DNA of 64,000 bases from Gloeophyllum trabeum ATCC 11539 (Eukaryota; Basidiomycota; Agaricomycetes; Gloeophyllales; Gloeophyllaceae): NCBI RefSeq assembly GCF_000344685.1, contig NW_006920425.1, positions 548,297-612,296 of the forward strand, read 5' to 3'. Shown in pieces: positions 1-13,596 of the stretch; the stretch's first letter is position 1; each line of letters begins with the position of its first letter. Position numbers and translations under genes: made by a program. Under the pieces are notes generated by a model. It saw only the letters and a list, made by a program, of their open reading frames with translations, ran no database searches and was not told the DNA's origin.

Positions 1-1973
1 CTTGACGTTTGCGAAATGGTCTCAGCAGTATGGTACGCCTACTTGGTTATCTCGAGGCCAAAAGCACTCACCTGCGGACAGGGGACGTAGTGCACGTCAG
101 TGTCTTGGGGCAACACATGATCATCCTAGGATCTCTCCAGGCTGCCTCCGACATCTTTGAGAAGAGATCTTCTATCTATTCAAGCAGGAATCGGATGCCC
201 ATGCTCGTTGAATTGTTCGCCTGCTCTTTACGATGGCTTAGGGACTAGGATGCTGATCCTTACCTCCGTTGCTTGAACACAGAGCCGGGTGGGATTGGGA
301 TTTCGCGCTGATGCCCTACGGGGAGCGATGGCGCAAAGAGCGCCGCACTTTCCACCAGCACTTCCACCAAGGCGTCGTGGACAGGTATCAACCGACCCAG
401 ATACGTGAAGCCCGCAGGTGTCTTAATCGTCTCCTTGCGGACCCGGATGATTTCTTGCATCATCTACGACAGTGCGTTCGTCCCTATAGCCGTTGAAGCC
501 CTATAAACACTCGTGATCTTTAGCACATTCGCTGCTGCTGTCATGAATATTGCATATGGGATCGACGTCCTGACCAAAGATGATCCGTATATTACAACCG
601 CCGAAATAGCCATAGGAAGTTTGTCAGAATCGAGCGTTCCCGGGGCTTTCCTGGTTAACCAGATTCCCATCCGTGGGTTATCCTCTTGTTGCCTGCGGCT
701 GGCCCCTCATAACTGTTCATGGGCCAGTCAAGTACGTCCCGACTTGGTTCCCGGGTGCCGGTTTTAAGAAGAAGGCAGATTATTGGAGGCAAGTGTCAGA
801 CGACATGCTTAATAAACCATTCGAGACCGTGTTGGAGAATATGGCAAGCAAGTTGGACTTTCAGTTTATCAATCGCTGACCACATGAGCAGAGTCGAGGG
901 ACCGCTGTACCATCCGTGACATCTAAAATGCTTCAAGACCTGCCCGTAGAAGGGGATAATACGGATCAGTTTGAATTGATCAAGCACATAGGCGCCGCTG
1001 CCTACTCCGGTAATGTTTCACCATAATGAGGCGGAATCCGCTCTAATATAGCTCGAATATTATCCTAGCTGGTGCCGATACAGTACGTACTCCTGCACAG
1101 GACCTCGGTTGCCAGAGTGATACGAATCTATTCCAGACTGTGTCGGCAGTGCAGATGTTCTTCCTCGCTATGGCCAAGTATCCCCAGGTTCAGGCTCGCG
1201 CTCAGGCCGAGTTGGATGAGGTTGTCGGATCCAGCAGGCTACCGGAATTTTCTGACCGACCGCGTCTGCCCTACATAAACGCAATTATCATGGAAACTCT
1301 CCGATGGCAGCCCGTTACTCCGTTGGGTGAGCAGGTGACCACTCTGCCGTCCGTAAACTTTGCCGGATCGAAGTATTTCCAGCGTTTCCGCATTGTTCCA
1401 CCGAAGATGACGAGTATAAAGGTTATTTCATTCCTAAGGGCTCCGTTTTATTCGGCAACACCTGGTATATCTTGTCGGACTCTCTGTCTTCTATAGCTAA
1501 CTGTAGGCGCAAGGGCAATACTGCATGATCCGGAGGCGTATCCAGAACCCGAACGATTTATGCCTGAGAGGTTCCTGAAAGACGGCAAGATTAATGCCAA
1601 TGCTAGTGATCCCGGCGTGGCAGCTTTTGGCTTTGGAAGACGGTGCATTTGTCCGCGATTTTGACTGATTGATGATTGACGTTCACCCCTTGCCAGAATT
1701 TGTCCTGGAAGATTCCTCAGTGACCGCGCGATGTTCAGCGTCATATCCTCTGTTCTTGCGGTCTTCAACATCACACCGCCTTTGGACGAACGAGGTAAGC
1801 CCAAAGCCCTTGAACCAGCAATGACCCGAGGCATTGTACGGTACGTATGAAGGCCTTCGACATCCACCTCCAGCCATGACTTAAACACTTCTAGCAATGT
1901 TGTCCCGTTCCACTGCATTGTCAGGCCACGATCCTCCGCTGCGGCCGCTCTGATACGAGCTCACGGGGAATAA
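1..1973 (+). CDS. Cytochrome P450 (OrdA-like), 5' end outside the window
   Basis: Heme-thiolate monooxygenase, normally ER-anchored and oxidising a lipophilic substrate with electrons from P450 reductase. The window opens inside an exon matching 'WSQQYG', so the membrane anchor and PPGPPG hinge lie upstream. Spliced exons give, in order, the C-helix region GWDWDFALMPYGERWRKERR (from 291), the I-helix AGADTT (about 1066-1143), the ExxR motif ETLRW (about 1292), the PERF motif (about 1559) and the heme loop FGFGRRICPGR, whose codons are split by an intron at about 1650-1700. The stop is 1971-1973. About ten short introns are needed. One, starting near 844, appears to use a GC donor at a site where the paralogue at 14457-16635 uses GT. 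All motifs survive and no inactivating break was seen, so this is probably functional. The exact CYP family cannot be set by eye. Confidence 0.85.
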
Positions 1974-3168
1974 TCCTAACTCCCAGTAGCCGAGTACTGT
2001 AATAGTGCCCAACTTAATGGAGTTTCCCGTACAAATCAACGGCATTCACGGTGTTCGCTATCCTGGAAGTTCTGTTGCGGCTACCACAAACCCTGGCCCC
2101 CAAGACACCGCCAGAGGCTGCTCGCGACTGCTGATGGCGTTACTACCATTGAATGGCACCTTCAACGGAACCTTGGCTTTCTAAATGCTCGTGATCTGCT
2201 CACTTTGGTTCTCCGTTGTTCTCTTTGCTCCAGATTACGTGTAGGCGCCGGCGCTCAAGGAACGCTTCAGGACGCCGCACTCTCAACTCCCATGTCCATC
2301 CAGGTGGATCAGCCAGCGGTGCCAGGGTACAAGGTTACGTCGCGGCCTTGGCCGTCGTATTGTCCAGGGCGAATGTCCGAGTCTTAGTCGGCATGCGTGC
2401 TATCTCACGGGTTTCTACTACACCTGTCGTCTTAACCGTCGATGGTACACGCTCATCGAAATATTGGTTACCTCAAACTAGCTTCTGATATACAGAATGG
2501 TTCTCGGGCTGTGCAAGATTCGGACTTACGCCTTGCCCTCGATGACAGCTGTAAAACGGTCTTCCGTCTAGCGTGAACTAGATTTCTTCCGCGCCTCCCG
2601 CCTAGCACTTAATGTCTGTATGGCGCCGCTGCCTCTAAAAAGGTAAGTGACCACTGTCAAGACGTTCCGAAAAGATTTTGCTTATGCTTCCAGGAGCTGT
2701 CGAAATCGGCAATACCCCTCCGACTCGGTTTCCAACGTGTGCGCTCCTATCGAAGAGCATTTCCGGAGAGCTCATGGACAGCGTCGATCTCTATAGATAT
2801 GCTGAACTTTCACCGTTAAATAAAAGGATTCGAAAACATGCAGCAATGCCTAGGGACTGATTTACCCTCCTCTTGAAAACTATAGGTTATCTCGCCTTGA
2901 TCTTGTTATATGCGCGGGTGCAGACTCCTAAAAGGCAATCCAGTGTTACTATGCGTCTTGTCGTCATTCCGTTCCGTCCAGACCCAAGGCCAGCCTTAAG
3001 CTTCCAAATTCGCGACCCTGGGCGTTCCTATGAGGACGGGTTTGCAATGTCATTCCTACGTCTTCCATGCCAGCATGTCGCACCGGTGGACTGCGCCTTA
3101 AAGCGGAGGGCTTGCAGTAGGTCGTGCCAGGTCCTTGGCGTTTGCGATCTGCGTTGCGTTTCAGCAGA
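1974..3168. other. Intergenic stretch, no gene recognised
   Basis: Lies between the P450 stop and the next gene start, both on +. Open frames up to about 90 codons exist but none resembles a family I know or continues across plausible splice sites. It should hold the P450 3' UTR and the promoter of the following DUF6534 gene. No clear TATA box was picked out. Confidence 0.4.
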
Positions 3169-5167
3169 ATGTCTGGTCTCGAAGTCCCCTCGTTGAGCTT
3201 GGACAATTCTCTAGGGGCACTCTTCACAGGGATCTTGGGTGCTGCGATCCTATTCGGTATAACTAACGCTCAGGTTTTCCTCTACTTTCATCAGCGTCAG
3301 ACGGACTCCCTGTGTCTAAAGACCTTGGTAAGCATCTGCTCTCTAGGACGTTTGGTACTCAACAACTTCCCGCATTGAATTTAGATCTTCTCTTTATGGT
3401 ATGATGTCTTTCTACCTACGAGACTTGCGGATTGCCAGCGTAACCCAGACATTATAGGCTCCTCGACGTGGTGCACTTAGCTTTCATTGCCCATACATTC
3501 TACTGGTATGCGATTTCCAACTATGGCGACATCCCGTCTCTACAATATATGACATGGTGCGTACATCTACTGCGCCATGACGCTTTGCGGCTTATCAGGG
3601 GGTTGCGCGCTATATCCTAGGAGCCTTTTGGTGCGTTTACAAACGTCACTTCCATATCCTACCGCTCACGCTTTTAGTTAGGCCCAGGTTATTATAACTG
3701 TAAGTCGCCTTCTTCGGAGGTACTGAAGTCAAGGTTGAGCCATTGTCTAGTCGACTAGCAATCTTATCATCAGAGGGTGAGTCTCTGTTGACAGACCATT
3801 GATATATGAACCGAATGTACCTGGTTCCTCCAGGATATTCATACGGAGAATATGGAGATGTAAGCCATCTTCAATCATAATACAGCAAAGGTATACTGAC
3901 AGTCTTCTGTTTCAGTAAGCAGAGGCAATCACTACATCGTTCCGGTCATCGTGAGTGTAGGCGCCGTATGAAGAACTGGGTAACGCTGAATCGACCAGGG
4001 AATACCTACACTCGTAATCTTCGGTGTGTACTCATTTATCAACGCCAACGATAAGCGCTGATATGCTTCCTGCTAGGTTCTGGTATCGGTATGTGACTTG
4101 CCTTGATATCATGAACTGCGCTGAGCCTTACCATAGCGTATGCCGTGAAAGCGTGAGGTCTTCCTTAACAGGGTTGTATCCTAGTCTGATATCCTCATAG
4201 CCAGGGTGTTCGCGCGTTCGAAGAATACAGAAGGTTATCAGTGAGTGTATGCCCTCTATACTCGACTTTGGCGCCGATGACTCAGATCACTCCTCTGACA
4301 TGGTACAGTGGATGCTTTACCTGGGTTACGCATGTAGCATGGTCGCCGACCAGTCGATATCTGTCTTGAATACATTGTTCCTCTGGAGAAGCCGGACCGA
4401 GTCGAAACCGTGAGTAAGGAGTTAAGCGTCAAATTACTTAGACATTTCGGATGAATATGGTGGTTTCAGAGTCGATGTCCCGAACATACTAGTAATATAC
4501 GGAGTCAACGCAGGCATATTAACAAGGTTAGTATTTGTCTTACCCGCCCTAACGGTTAAGCTTATCATTTCCAATACAGTCTTTGTTCCTTGGTTATATT
4601 CCTGACGGTATATTTGTTCCTTTTGGGATAGGCGATGAGTCTCACCTATACTTCAAGTACGTGGCCATGCCTGGTAATCTGATTTCCGTAGCCTTCTATT
4701 TCCTCCTATGCAAATGTGGGTATAACTATCTTTTACTTGATAGAAAAGACGACTTCACCTCTTTCACAGTATACTTCAACACCTTACTGGGTTCCCTGAA
4801 CGCTCGTCCACCCAAGCAGACGACGACACAGCAGACTGTCGCCATGTCTCCTGTCTCCGGTTCAAGACCCCGACGGTCCTTTGGCCTCGCCCGCCAGCCG
4901 AGGTCCCCAACATTTAACCAGGCATGAGCGCCCTGTCCAGCCCGCTTCTTTGCAACCGCTGACCAAGCTTTGTAGGCCGCAACCCTTGCGCCGTCTCAGA
5001 TCGCTATCAACATCGAGACGGTGACGGAACAGAAAACCGACTCATTGGTACGGGACTCCAACGACCACGATTCCATCTCCAAAGTGCTGCGATTCACGAG
5101 TCAATATGCAGTCCCTGAAGCACCCCCAAAAATGGTCGACTCACTGAGCACGGAATCCGCTGAATAA
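3169..5167 (+). CDS. DUF6534-type multi-pass membrane protein (copy A)
   Basis: Member of a large basidiomycete family of roughly 300-residue, seven-helix-like membrane proteins of unknown function. The start MSGLEVPSLSLDNSLGALF is typical. Later exons give 'LDVVHLAFIAHTFYWYAISN' (about 3461-3520), 'WSLLAQVIIT', 'FIRRIWRLSRGNHYIVPVIV' (split by an intron at about 3861-3915), 'WMLYLGYACSMVADQSISVL' (from 4310), 'NILVIYGVNAGILT', 'YFNTLLGSLNAR' (from 4772) and a C-terminal cytoplasmic tail containing 'SQIAINIETVTEQKTDS'. The stop TAA is 5165-5167. About a dozen introns are needed, several flanking very short exons between 4000 and 4250, where exact junctions are uncertain. Three further copies and a relic lie in this window. 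No substrate or partner can be inferred; the fold suggests a receptor or channel-like role only loosely. Confidence 0.75.
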
Positions 5168-8100
5168 TTGTATCTCGCTTGAACGTGTATACCCCTATCC
5201 ATACTATCGCACACTCAAGTAATCACGACTGGATTCCCTTGCGTATCAATTTGACATCTTGTATGACTCTGATACAAACATTCATTTACTATCGAGTGAT
5301 ACACGCATCGCGCCTGATAAGAGGTGGCCAGCAGGCTCGCCTCGTGCTCAGAGGCTGTTGAAGAGGAATGGAGCTATCTATCACGTACCAACACCTACAC
5401 GACAGAATCCAGTAGTCCGTTGAGAGAGCCTGACCTACTAGCAGTTATATCGCCGCAGATATTGGCACACGACTAGCCCAAGACGCATCTGAGTAACGCA
5501 GATCCGACCCGACTTGCCTCATTCCTCAAATACGCACAGTATAGCGGTTCCTGGGAACCCGAAGCTTTCTTCTCCCCGACTACCCCGGAAGGTTCACACA
5601 AGCAGAAATGGCGGACGAGGATCCGTGCCGAGAGGATTGGCGCCCCGATATAGGTCCACTACCAGAAACTGCTGCGCGCAGATCGCATGGTCTTGTGGCC
5701 TTCATTCCGAAGAGGCGGTGATATGTCTGAGCTTCCGTGCAAGGAAAATGAGTATTGTTAAGTTGCCCTGTGAACGGTGTGTCATAGGGTAGAAACGAGG
5801 CTACCCGTTGTTATTCCTTACAGAGTGCGTGCAGCAGAGTGTGTCACAACACTGGCGTCAACAGACAAAAGTGTCTGTCACCAAGTCGTACAACACCCTT
5901 CGTACAACACCCTTTCGTCCGCGTCCCTGAAAGCAGCGTTAATTAATGACCCCGCACCCGCCCTGACGCAGATCACTCACGGACGAAGTTGATGAAATCC
6001 CGAGGACAACACTTCTTCGACCAACTCATGTAACATACGTAGGTATAGGCGATGTATGCGCTGTACGTACACCCGCCCAGGGAAGTCGGTTCCGCGTGCG
6101 GCGGCTGAGCCTGTACTGACGCAAATCGCCCAGGAATAGCTACGAGCATCGAGCGTAATCGGCGGCGTGGGTGCCGCGTCGTTCACACCTCAATGGGAAT
6201 ATCGGGTCCGGAAAATTCGCGGGACATGCTAAGAAAAGAGGGGCGAATGAATCATACTTGATCGAATGAATAGAATGGACACTCACTGTCCAGAGGAAAA
6301 CTAGGACCAGGAAAATCAGGCCTCTGTGGCTCCACTTCCCCACTTCCCACTTCTCTAATAAGTGCTCGTCTTTGCGCAGGGTGCGGAGGCCAGATATAGA
6401 TACCACAGATTAAGGTTCCGCGCGCAGGTACAAAGCAGAAAAGAACGGTGACGAGGGTGACGAGAGGCAGGAAACGCTGAGTAAGCCGGATAATCATCGA
6501 CATGCGTCGAATCGTATCTTAGCTCAGAGGCACTGTGCTGCATAGTACTGAGCCGCTAGAAGTAGAAAGAATCGTGGTGAAAGGATGGAAGACAGTGGCC
6601 GGAATTGATTCAACATGCATGCACTGAAGATCGAGGATCCGACATTCTTTGTGAATGGAATGTGGGATGCTGGACCATCGAGAGCAAGCGCGGCCACCTG
6701 ATCTGGTTGAAGCTGTTGTTTGCACCGGAGTGGACTGTCTTCGAATGAGGGTGCCTCCTATCAGCACATAGATAACGATGACCGACCGAGTGTTCATCCA
6801 TGCATGTAGAGATCCGGAAGCCGATTTCCCTCTAAACGAGGACAACCGGATCCCCGTCGCTGACAGCAAGCGTGAACACCCAAATAGGGTCGGGAGCCTT
6901 GATCACATCGAAACACACTTACTGGCACTACGAATCGGAGATCAACATATCGAATACTAAGTACCCTTGATGGAAATCCCGGTCCAGCTCCCACTGCGCA
7001 ACAATCTAGCAATGATCTTCAGCCAATCCAGTGTCGTCGAACCGCACAGGAAATGAAAAACAGACAAAGAACGTTCGCGTTCATTTCGCGCATCCATGTC
7101 ATCCCGCTCCGAGGTAATGAAGCGCGAATGGCATCGCGCACGCGTCGCGGGTGAGATCCATCTCGCAGAGTCCAGTCCAGTCGATGCGATAATCGTGCAC
7201 CCGCTCCGACGTTGATAACGTTCGGTCGGCCTGGCCTACAACGCGGGTGGACGCCAACGACAGCATAGACGAGGAGCCGGAAGGTTCTTGAACGCCACCA
7301 TGAAAGACGGTCGTTTGTGGGACGCCCGCTGCTACGGGCCCACTTTGCCTGCGATATCAGATCACACTGGGCAGTCCCAAAACAAAACTCTATTGGGCAC
7401 TCACGTTCTCCCGCCGGAAGCACCTGCAACATAGACTGTTCAGGTGGCCTGCGTACCTAAGCTCTCGCCGGAGCTTCCACCAGTGCCATTGAGCATCTGC
7501 TTGTTGTTTATGTACTGTGGGGGCGGTGTTGTACTGGGACGATCGCCGCAGCTGCTGTTATGCTTTTACGCTCGGCCGAGTACGTATCCCGCGCGCTGAA
7601 CCCGCTATATCCGCGTGTATGTGGTGATTCAGCGTCCGACTGTGTCCAATGAAGTAAAAACGAACCTGAAGCCTCGTCATTCATAGACGTCGTCATTCAC
7701 ATGTGTGAATAGCCTTTCATGAGCGAAATGAGTACCACCGACCTCATACTCCAACTCAGCGACAGTAGGTAGGACCCCGGTCATAGTGGCCCTATCCGTA
7801 TCGATACGGCGGCCATCGTGCAGGCTACCAAGTCAGTTGAGTAGCGATTTCTGCTGATCAGCTTTTGCATTCCAAATGCCCCGGCTCCGAGTGGGCTGAC
7901 GCGACGCCGAACTGGCTTACTGCCCAAGTGGACTGTGGACTGTGGATTTCTATAGGTCTTTCGGGGGTCCTCACCTACGTATGTGACTGCTGGGAAGCCC
8001 GGACGGATCCAGATCCATCTAACTCGGATGGAAACATCTGCCCGACAATACTGGTTCACGAGGATCCGCTGCGAGAGAAAAGGGAGGAGGTACCTTGATA

Positions 8101-8648
8101 CAAACAGGCTTTGTTGCCTGGAAACAAAGCAAAATTGTAGCTGCAACGAAACGCATATAGCCTGTTGTTTGAACCATAATTGCGTCGGGAACATCGTCCG
8201 AGGCACGTCCCGGCGAAGTTTTCGCTCATCATGATGTTTCGCGGGGTCTGTTGATTCATCCGTTACGACGTGAGAGCTGCCCGATACGGGTTGACCCTAA
8301 CCAGAGAAAACGGAAGCAAATTAGGACGGAAGACGAAAAAGACTCCCTCTTTTTGATACGAAAAAAAACATACGACACATATATTTTCCCGCAGCTGTAA
8401 GCTGCCAGCAGGGTTGCAATTTGACCGCAAGGCGGGGGAGACTGAGGCGCTGCAGATGAAAGCAGCGTGTTTCGAGTCAGAGTCGGACAGTTTGTTGTTG
8501 TTTGGCGTGCGGGTCAAGGGCAAAAGGACAAAAAATCCCAATTAGGAATGCTTTGGATCTATTTATTCGTGCCTTATAAGCGAGCAGAAACCCTTGCCCT
8601 CGCTGCTCCCGCTCCCAACCTAATGCCGTTGTCGTTTTACAAGTCTAT
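5168..8648. other. 3.5-kb stretch, no gene recognised
   Basis: Several open frames of 60-140 codons are present. The longest are on the minus strand at 7019-7432, 7781-8206 and 6519-6869, but none shows a recognisable domain, a continuous spliced reading or family-like composition. Minus-strand frames around 6250-6500 include one hydrophobic segment (FLVLVFLWTVS), which is weak evidence for a diverged membrane-protein gene. Promoter sequence of the RING gene must lie at its 3' end. No repeat with clear ends was found. Confidence 0.35.
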
Positions 8649-10122
8649 ATGCTCACCTTTAATACTGGTTCCGTTTGCGATGTCTGTGCAGAGGAGTATG
8701 GCACCCAGAGGAGACCCCATTCGATAGCTTGCGGTATGTCTTTTCCGCTCGCGAACCGACTCAGAAAAATTTCAGGAGCGGTCGTCTGACCACAGAAATC
8801 TTGTTTCTACAGGGCATGTGTTATGCGGACCCTGCTGCAACGCTATCGTAGAAAAGACGAGCCCCAGGCTGTCCCCCGTCTGCCCGTTCTGCCGCGAGCA
8901 GTTCACCCGTGATTCCATTCGTTTGATCCGCGTCGATTTCGCATCTAGCAGTGGTGCCAGCACTCCCCGACGCCCGCTAACATCACTAGAAGCCAACGAC
9001 ATTCAAGCTGGAGAGGAGACAATATTATATGAGAGACGATCGGGCACCAAGAGTCCTCCGGTGGAGCCCGCCGTGAAGGAGAAGCAATTAGAGGCCAAGG
9101 TGGCCTGGGTAGCGGGGAAGAAATGCACGGTGGATGAAGTCCGTGACCTACTCAAGGAGCTCAAGATTTGGTTGCAGGCGGAGGCCGCGAACACCCAGGT
9201 GCGCTACGTCTGCTCACTCATCTCCTATCCCCAGCTAACCAACGATGTTGTCATTGTGCTAAACTTGATCCGGGTGCTATTCTAGCCCTCTTCCCTCCAG
9301 CTCAGCGCAGCCCTCCTGCATGCCATTCTCGCCAACCACTGCGCCCACGCAGAGGCCAACAGGGCTGCAAAAGCTACCGAGGCAAATCTCCGAGCCCAGA
9401 TCGATGACCTCCAGATGTCCAAGACCAAGCTCCAAGCCGAGCTCGAACGACAAAAATCTGCCCTCGCGCAGAAAACCCAGGAATGCACCTCCCTCCGCGT
9501 GGAGCTCAACAAGATGAGGACCAGCCGCGCCGGGTCCGTCCTCGGGATCTCTACGGCACCCTCTTCAACCTACTCATCATCGACGTCATCCACTGCGACC
9601 TCCAGACCAACTTCCATGTCCCCCCTCAGTCCGCCTCTCGTCTCTCCGACCTCTCCAACCGCTACTGGAAAAACTGCAACGTCCCCGATCCAGGCTTATC
9701 CGCCCCATCCGTACCCATCCCTTCCCCGCCCACTCTCATCCTCGGCTTCGGCTTCGGCTTCAGCTACCTCCCGCTCGACATCCCTGCACCATCAACTACT
9801 CCAGGCTCACTTTCGCACCAGCACGCCCGCGAACTCGAACTCGCATCCCGTCTCCCCGCCAACACCGAAGCCCCCCGTCCCGCCGAAGCCATCAGGCTTC
9901 ATCGACCCTGCTAAGCCGACGCCTAGCCCAGCACCGACAAGGCTGACGCGCTCGACGTCGGACGAGACAAGGAAAATGCATCAGCGGTGGATCCCCCCTG
10001 TGTCTGCGGAACGCTCGCACTCTCGCAGCTCCAGCGGCTCCTTTGGCGGCAGCGCTGGTTTGTCCAGGACGGGGTCGATCGCGGCGAGTTCGATGAACCA
10101 GCGATATACTGTGTCTTCTTGA
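8649..10122 (+). CDS. RING-finger protein with coiled coil and Ser/Pro-rich tail
   Basis: Probable E3 ubiquitin ligase or scaffold. Exon 1 (8649-8733) opens MLTFNTGSVCDVCAEEYG, which supports this start because the RING begins about ten residues later. An intron (8734-8812) splits the finger, and exon 2 resumes GHVLCGPCCNAIVEK and ends the finger with VCPFCREQF. The order is C-x2-C, C-x-H-x2-C-x2-C, C-x2-C, so all eight metal ligands are visible. A second intron (9199-9285) leads to a helical coiled coil (about 9340-9520, AKATEANLRAQIDDLQ), then a low-complexity Ser/Pro/Thr/Ala-rich tail to the stop at 10120-10122. The architecture, an N-terminal RING followed by coiled coil and a disordered tail, is common in Agaricomycetes but has no standard name. 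The target is unknown. Confidence 0.82.
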
Positions 10123-12743
10123 ACGACTTCTCGCGCGATACCCCCTTTCTTGGGTTTATGGGTTCTCTGGGATTGGATTCGACACTAGACGACTGATGAA
10201 GGACATGACCGACGACACGGATCGACGATGTCGACCAGCGCCTTATTTTTGTGCGCACTCTCCTCGCTTGCTTTGCAGACACGACGACTAGCTCTGACAC
10301 GACATCGCGCTTCGTTAAATTATCCCTTTTTTTCTTTGTGCATTTTTCGATATCTACCCTTGCTCTCATCTCGTACTGGTCTCGACTGGGATGCTCCAGA
10401 TACTTTCAACTTCTTGTACATAAATTTACCATACCCTTCTGTTGTACATCCTTCTACTGCTCCGTTTAATTCTGTTTTTTATCTCGTTTTTCTTCTCTTT
10501 TTACACTCTCAAATACCACATATCTGGAGTCTTCCCTTTTGCTTTTTTTTCCGAAACTATCTTGTTTCCTCTCTTGCTTCTGCTCCCTCTCGACATACCC
10601 CCCTTGTAGCGGCTAGCCCTTCCTCCTACCCTCTGACTCTGACTGACGATTTTCCACGACTTTTTCACGATAGCAACGAACTTTGGGTGGCGGAGATGGA
10701 GTACATCTACTCTACTAATACATAGACCAACCCATCACCATATTCCGTACAGTATGCTCTCAATGGCCAGTTATTCCGAACATCTTTCTGTCCTGTTTAC
10801 AAGTTTGTCTGCGGAGGTACGTCTCTCTCGGTGTTCCTCCTTCATTTTCATTCTTCTCTTGTCATACTGGATTTGAATTGCATGCTTATCGCGAATCCTG
10901 CTCCTACAGGTTTTCACGCGTTGATATTATTCAACAAGTCTGTGATTCCTTGCGTTGAAGTTCGTTCACTTCGCGACTTGTTCATTCACGGAAGACTGGC
11001 AGTAGAGGTGCGTTTCCCTGCCACTGTCTGTCATGAGCAGCGGAGAGAGCCACGTACTGACTTCCACCTGCTCGTGCATCAGGCGTAGTGGCGAGACGTG
11101 CAAAAGTTCTCTAGCAGGACACCCGTTATTAGGTGAGCTAGCGTTCACCCGTGAATATTCCGGGGCCTCTCTTCTGACTGCATGTATTAGTTGGATTTGA
11201 TGACGTATAGACGAACGTTCTTGTTTACGACTGGTTACGAACACATTACGAAACAAATATAAAACGGTCTTTGACCATATCCATGGTTCTGGGTTCTGTG
11301 CTCCCTGTCCGATATGGCTATGGTCGAGTATCGCTGGAAGACGATTACGAGGGCTAGACCGCGAGCGTGCGTCCAAAGACATGCCACTCACGCCGTCCCA
11401 GGAGTTGTGTCTGTTCGGCTTACCCTGTGCTCCCGTTCTATCTGACATGCTGCAAGGCTCGACTGCAACGTTTACATCCTACGCTCGGCAAGGCGATAAG
11501 CTGGTGCGGCAAATGTGCGACATTGTGTTTTGACTTGAGTAATCGGCGTCGCTCATCTCGACGTTAAATCATAACCGTTGTCTTGGCTCCCATCGATCGC
11601 TGCAATTTCTTCTGTGCTCGAACATAACGGGACACTGGCATGGACGCCCCATCTCGCGGCTCGGATCTCATCGATGTTTCTGGTCCTGCTTGTATTCTCC
11701 GTGGGAGGCCGAGCGCGTCTCCTTCTCAAGCTTGACGCACCGGATGTACTAGTGGATCTTTCGCCAAACTTGATCTGTGAAGGGTTGTGGTGCTTTACCT
11801 TAGCATCGACAAGATCCTGAGCTTGCGTGTCCGTGAGGGTTCCATTGGCATTGAGGCGTCGGCATGCTGAGCTCTGTCATCTGTCTACGGACCAAACCCG
11901 TGTCTGCTCTTCACCGGACAGGCTGTAAACGAAGAGAGGCTCTCTACCCCTAATCTATGCCACGGCTGATGCGATTGAGTTGATAGCGCTGCGGAGATGG
12001 GGCATGAGTCCTGGACTTCGTCGCTGTGTTAGCCCGTTATCGTGATGGATTCGTATCGTGAGGGTTAGGCTCAAATGCACATACTGAATCTTATCGCCCC
12101 ATCTGAGGGTAAGTCTTCGACTCCCCGTGGGATTATGCAAGGGACGACTTACTGCATTATCCGTGATGATGCCGGTCGGTAGAAAGGTGACATTTACGCC
12201 CACTCTCGAGAGTTGCTACTCGAACTGAACGCGATTACTCACGCAGCTTAGCGGTACGTTGCCCACGTTGCATGGAGTACAGTGCATGGGTGATCCGTTC
12301 CATTGGTGCGTCCCACCAACGGACGGCACTTCAATGCCTTTATTCCACAATCGGCAAAACGTGTAATTGGCGTGCACTAGTTCAGCTAGCCAGTATTCCA
12401 CACAATAGTAAGTCCATGCACCACACGTGTCGAGAAGCCCTCGAACACTTTGCGGTCGATTCGACGTTGTCCGTTGACCCACGAGCCAAAAACTACACAC
12501 TCATCGCAGGTTTACGATTGAAGGCATTCGGTGAGGGATGATATCGGTCTATCGATGTGCCAGTCAACTATTCCGTAACCGAACTCGAATTCACCTGCCG
12601 ATCGGCTCCTCAGTTTCGCTGGGCCGGCATATTCCAACAAATTTTAGATATCAAGACATATACTGTAAAATTACATATATCACAGCAGATGAGTCGCCGG
12701 AACACCTCTCATAAAACTGGTAATATTCTAGCCGCACGTTCGC
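10123..12743. other. 2.6-kb stretch, no gene recognised
   Basis: 10130-10720 is pyrimidine-rich with long T and CT runs and is partly the RING gene's 3' UTR. From 10830 to 12740 there are many frames under 160 codons on both strands with no recognisable domain. A minus-strand exon-like reading near 12140-12200 (VNVTFLPTGIITDNA, followed by a GTAAGT donor) may belong to an unidentified gene, but I could not extend it. Confidence 0.35.
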
Positions 12744-13129
12744 TCATTTTGTCTTGTGGACCTTGTCGTTGGGAGGCTAAGTATTACGGTTAACTCCCGC
12801 AGGTTCGACAACAGTATGGAAACGTACAGGCATGATGTCGAGCGTCTTGCCAAGTTGGTCGAACTCCTGCTTGGTGGGGACTTCTGTGCCGCTGCAGACT
12901 AAAAGGCGAAGAGTCAGCTATCCAACCGCATAGGAAAGGGCGTGCGCTGACTGTCTTCGACGTGCTTCTCAGACTGGCCCATCTTCGAAGCGATCTCTCC
13001 GTAGGAGAGGCCTGATACCGACCGCAAACCAGTATATCAGCCAGTGCTCTATGGACGGCACGCTGTGAGTATCTTACCCTTCTTCTGCTGAGCGGCTTTG
13101 ATAGCGGGGCAGGGGGTCTGGACGGCCAT
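12744..13129 (-). CDS. Small stand-alone cyanate-hydratase N-domain-like protein (copy 1)
   Basis: Splicing three introns out of this minus-strand stretch gives about 75 residues, starting MAVQTPCPAIKAAQQKK, running through GLSYGEIASKMGQSEKHVED and CSGTEVPTKQEFDQLGKTLD, and ending PPNDKVHKTK before TGA at 12744-12746. The helix-turn-helix-like pattern (KGLSYxEIAxKMGxSExxV...GxxxPTxxEFDxLxxxLD) matches the N-terminal helical domain of cyanases. The C-terminal domain that holds the cyanase active site is absent, so cyanate hydrolysis is not expected. In bacterial cyanase this domain resembles POU/lambda-repressor DNA-binding folds, so DNA or protein binding is possible but unproven. Introns are at about 13075-13015 (GTAAGA donor), 12950-12900 and 12846-12775. 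A paralogue lies immediately upstream in transcriptional direction. Confidence 0.72.
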
Positions 13130-13164
13130 GGTTGGTTGGTCCTCGAAGGGGGGTGTGCAGGCTC

Positions 13165-13172
13165 TTATATAC
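13165..13172 (-). promoter_or_regulatory. TATA box of cyanase-N-like copy 1
   Basis: Reads GTATATAA on the minus strand, 36-43 bp upstream of the ATG at 13129, so the 5' UTR must be very short or transcription starts close to the ATG. Confidence 0.45.
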
Positions 13173-13596
13173 CTTTCCAGACTATGTTAACCGGATCGTT
13201 GCCGAACTGCTCTCGCGTTCCAAGGAGAACAGAGGTCCGACTTGGCATGCCGTGCACGATCAATACAACGCTTCAAGCTCTAAGCATGCCCAACCAGCTT
13301 ACTGTCATTATTCACGGAAGCAAGACGGAAGCATGCCTCATGTACCCTGCTATCGGAAGGTGTCGGCGGAGGTGATGTGACCTTCCGCTTTTCTTTAGGT
13401 AAGCTGCAGTCCTCAAAGATGTGCTGTGCCCCATCAAGTGGTAGGACGATTGCTTGCCACCAACCCTGAGGGGCTCACGGGACTTAGTGCGTGGTGGAAG
13501 TCCAGGATCCAAAATGATATACATTGATCAACCCTGCCGCGCTCCTATCGTACAGAGTGTTGGTGATACAGTTCGTCCTTCGAATGGTGCGTCTAT

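Noticed and set aside
1448..1918. 156-codon minus-strand open frame
   Set aside because: Antisense to the P450 3' exons, whose heme loop and C-terminus are clearly encoded on the plus strand.
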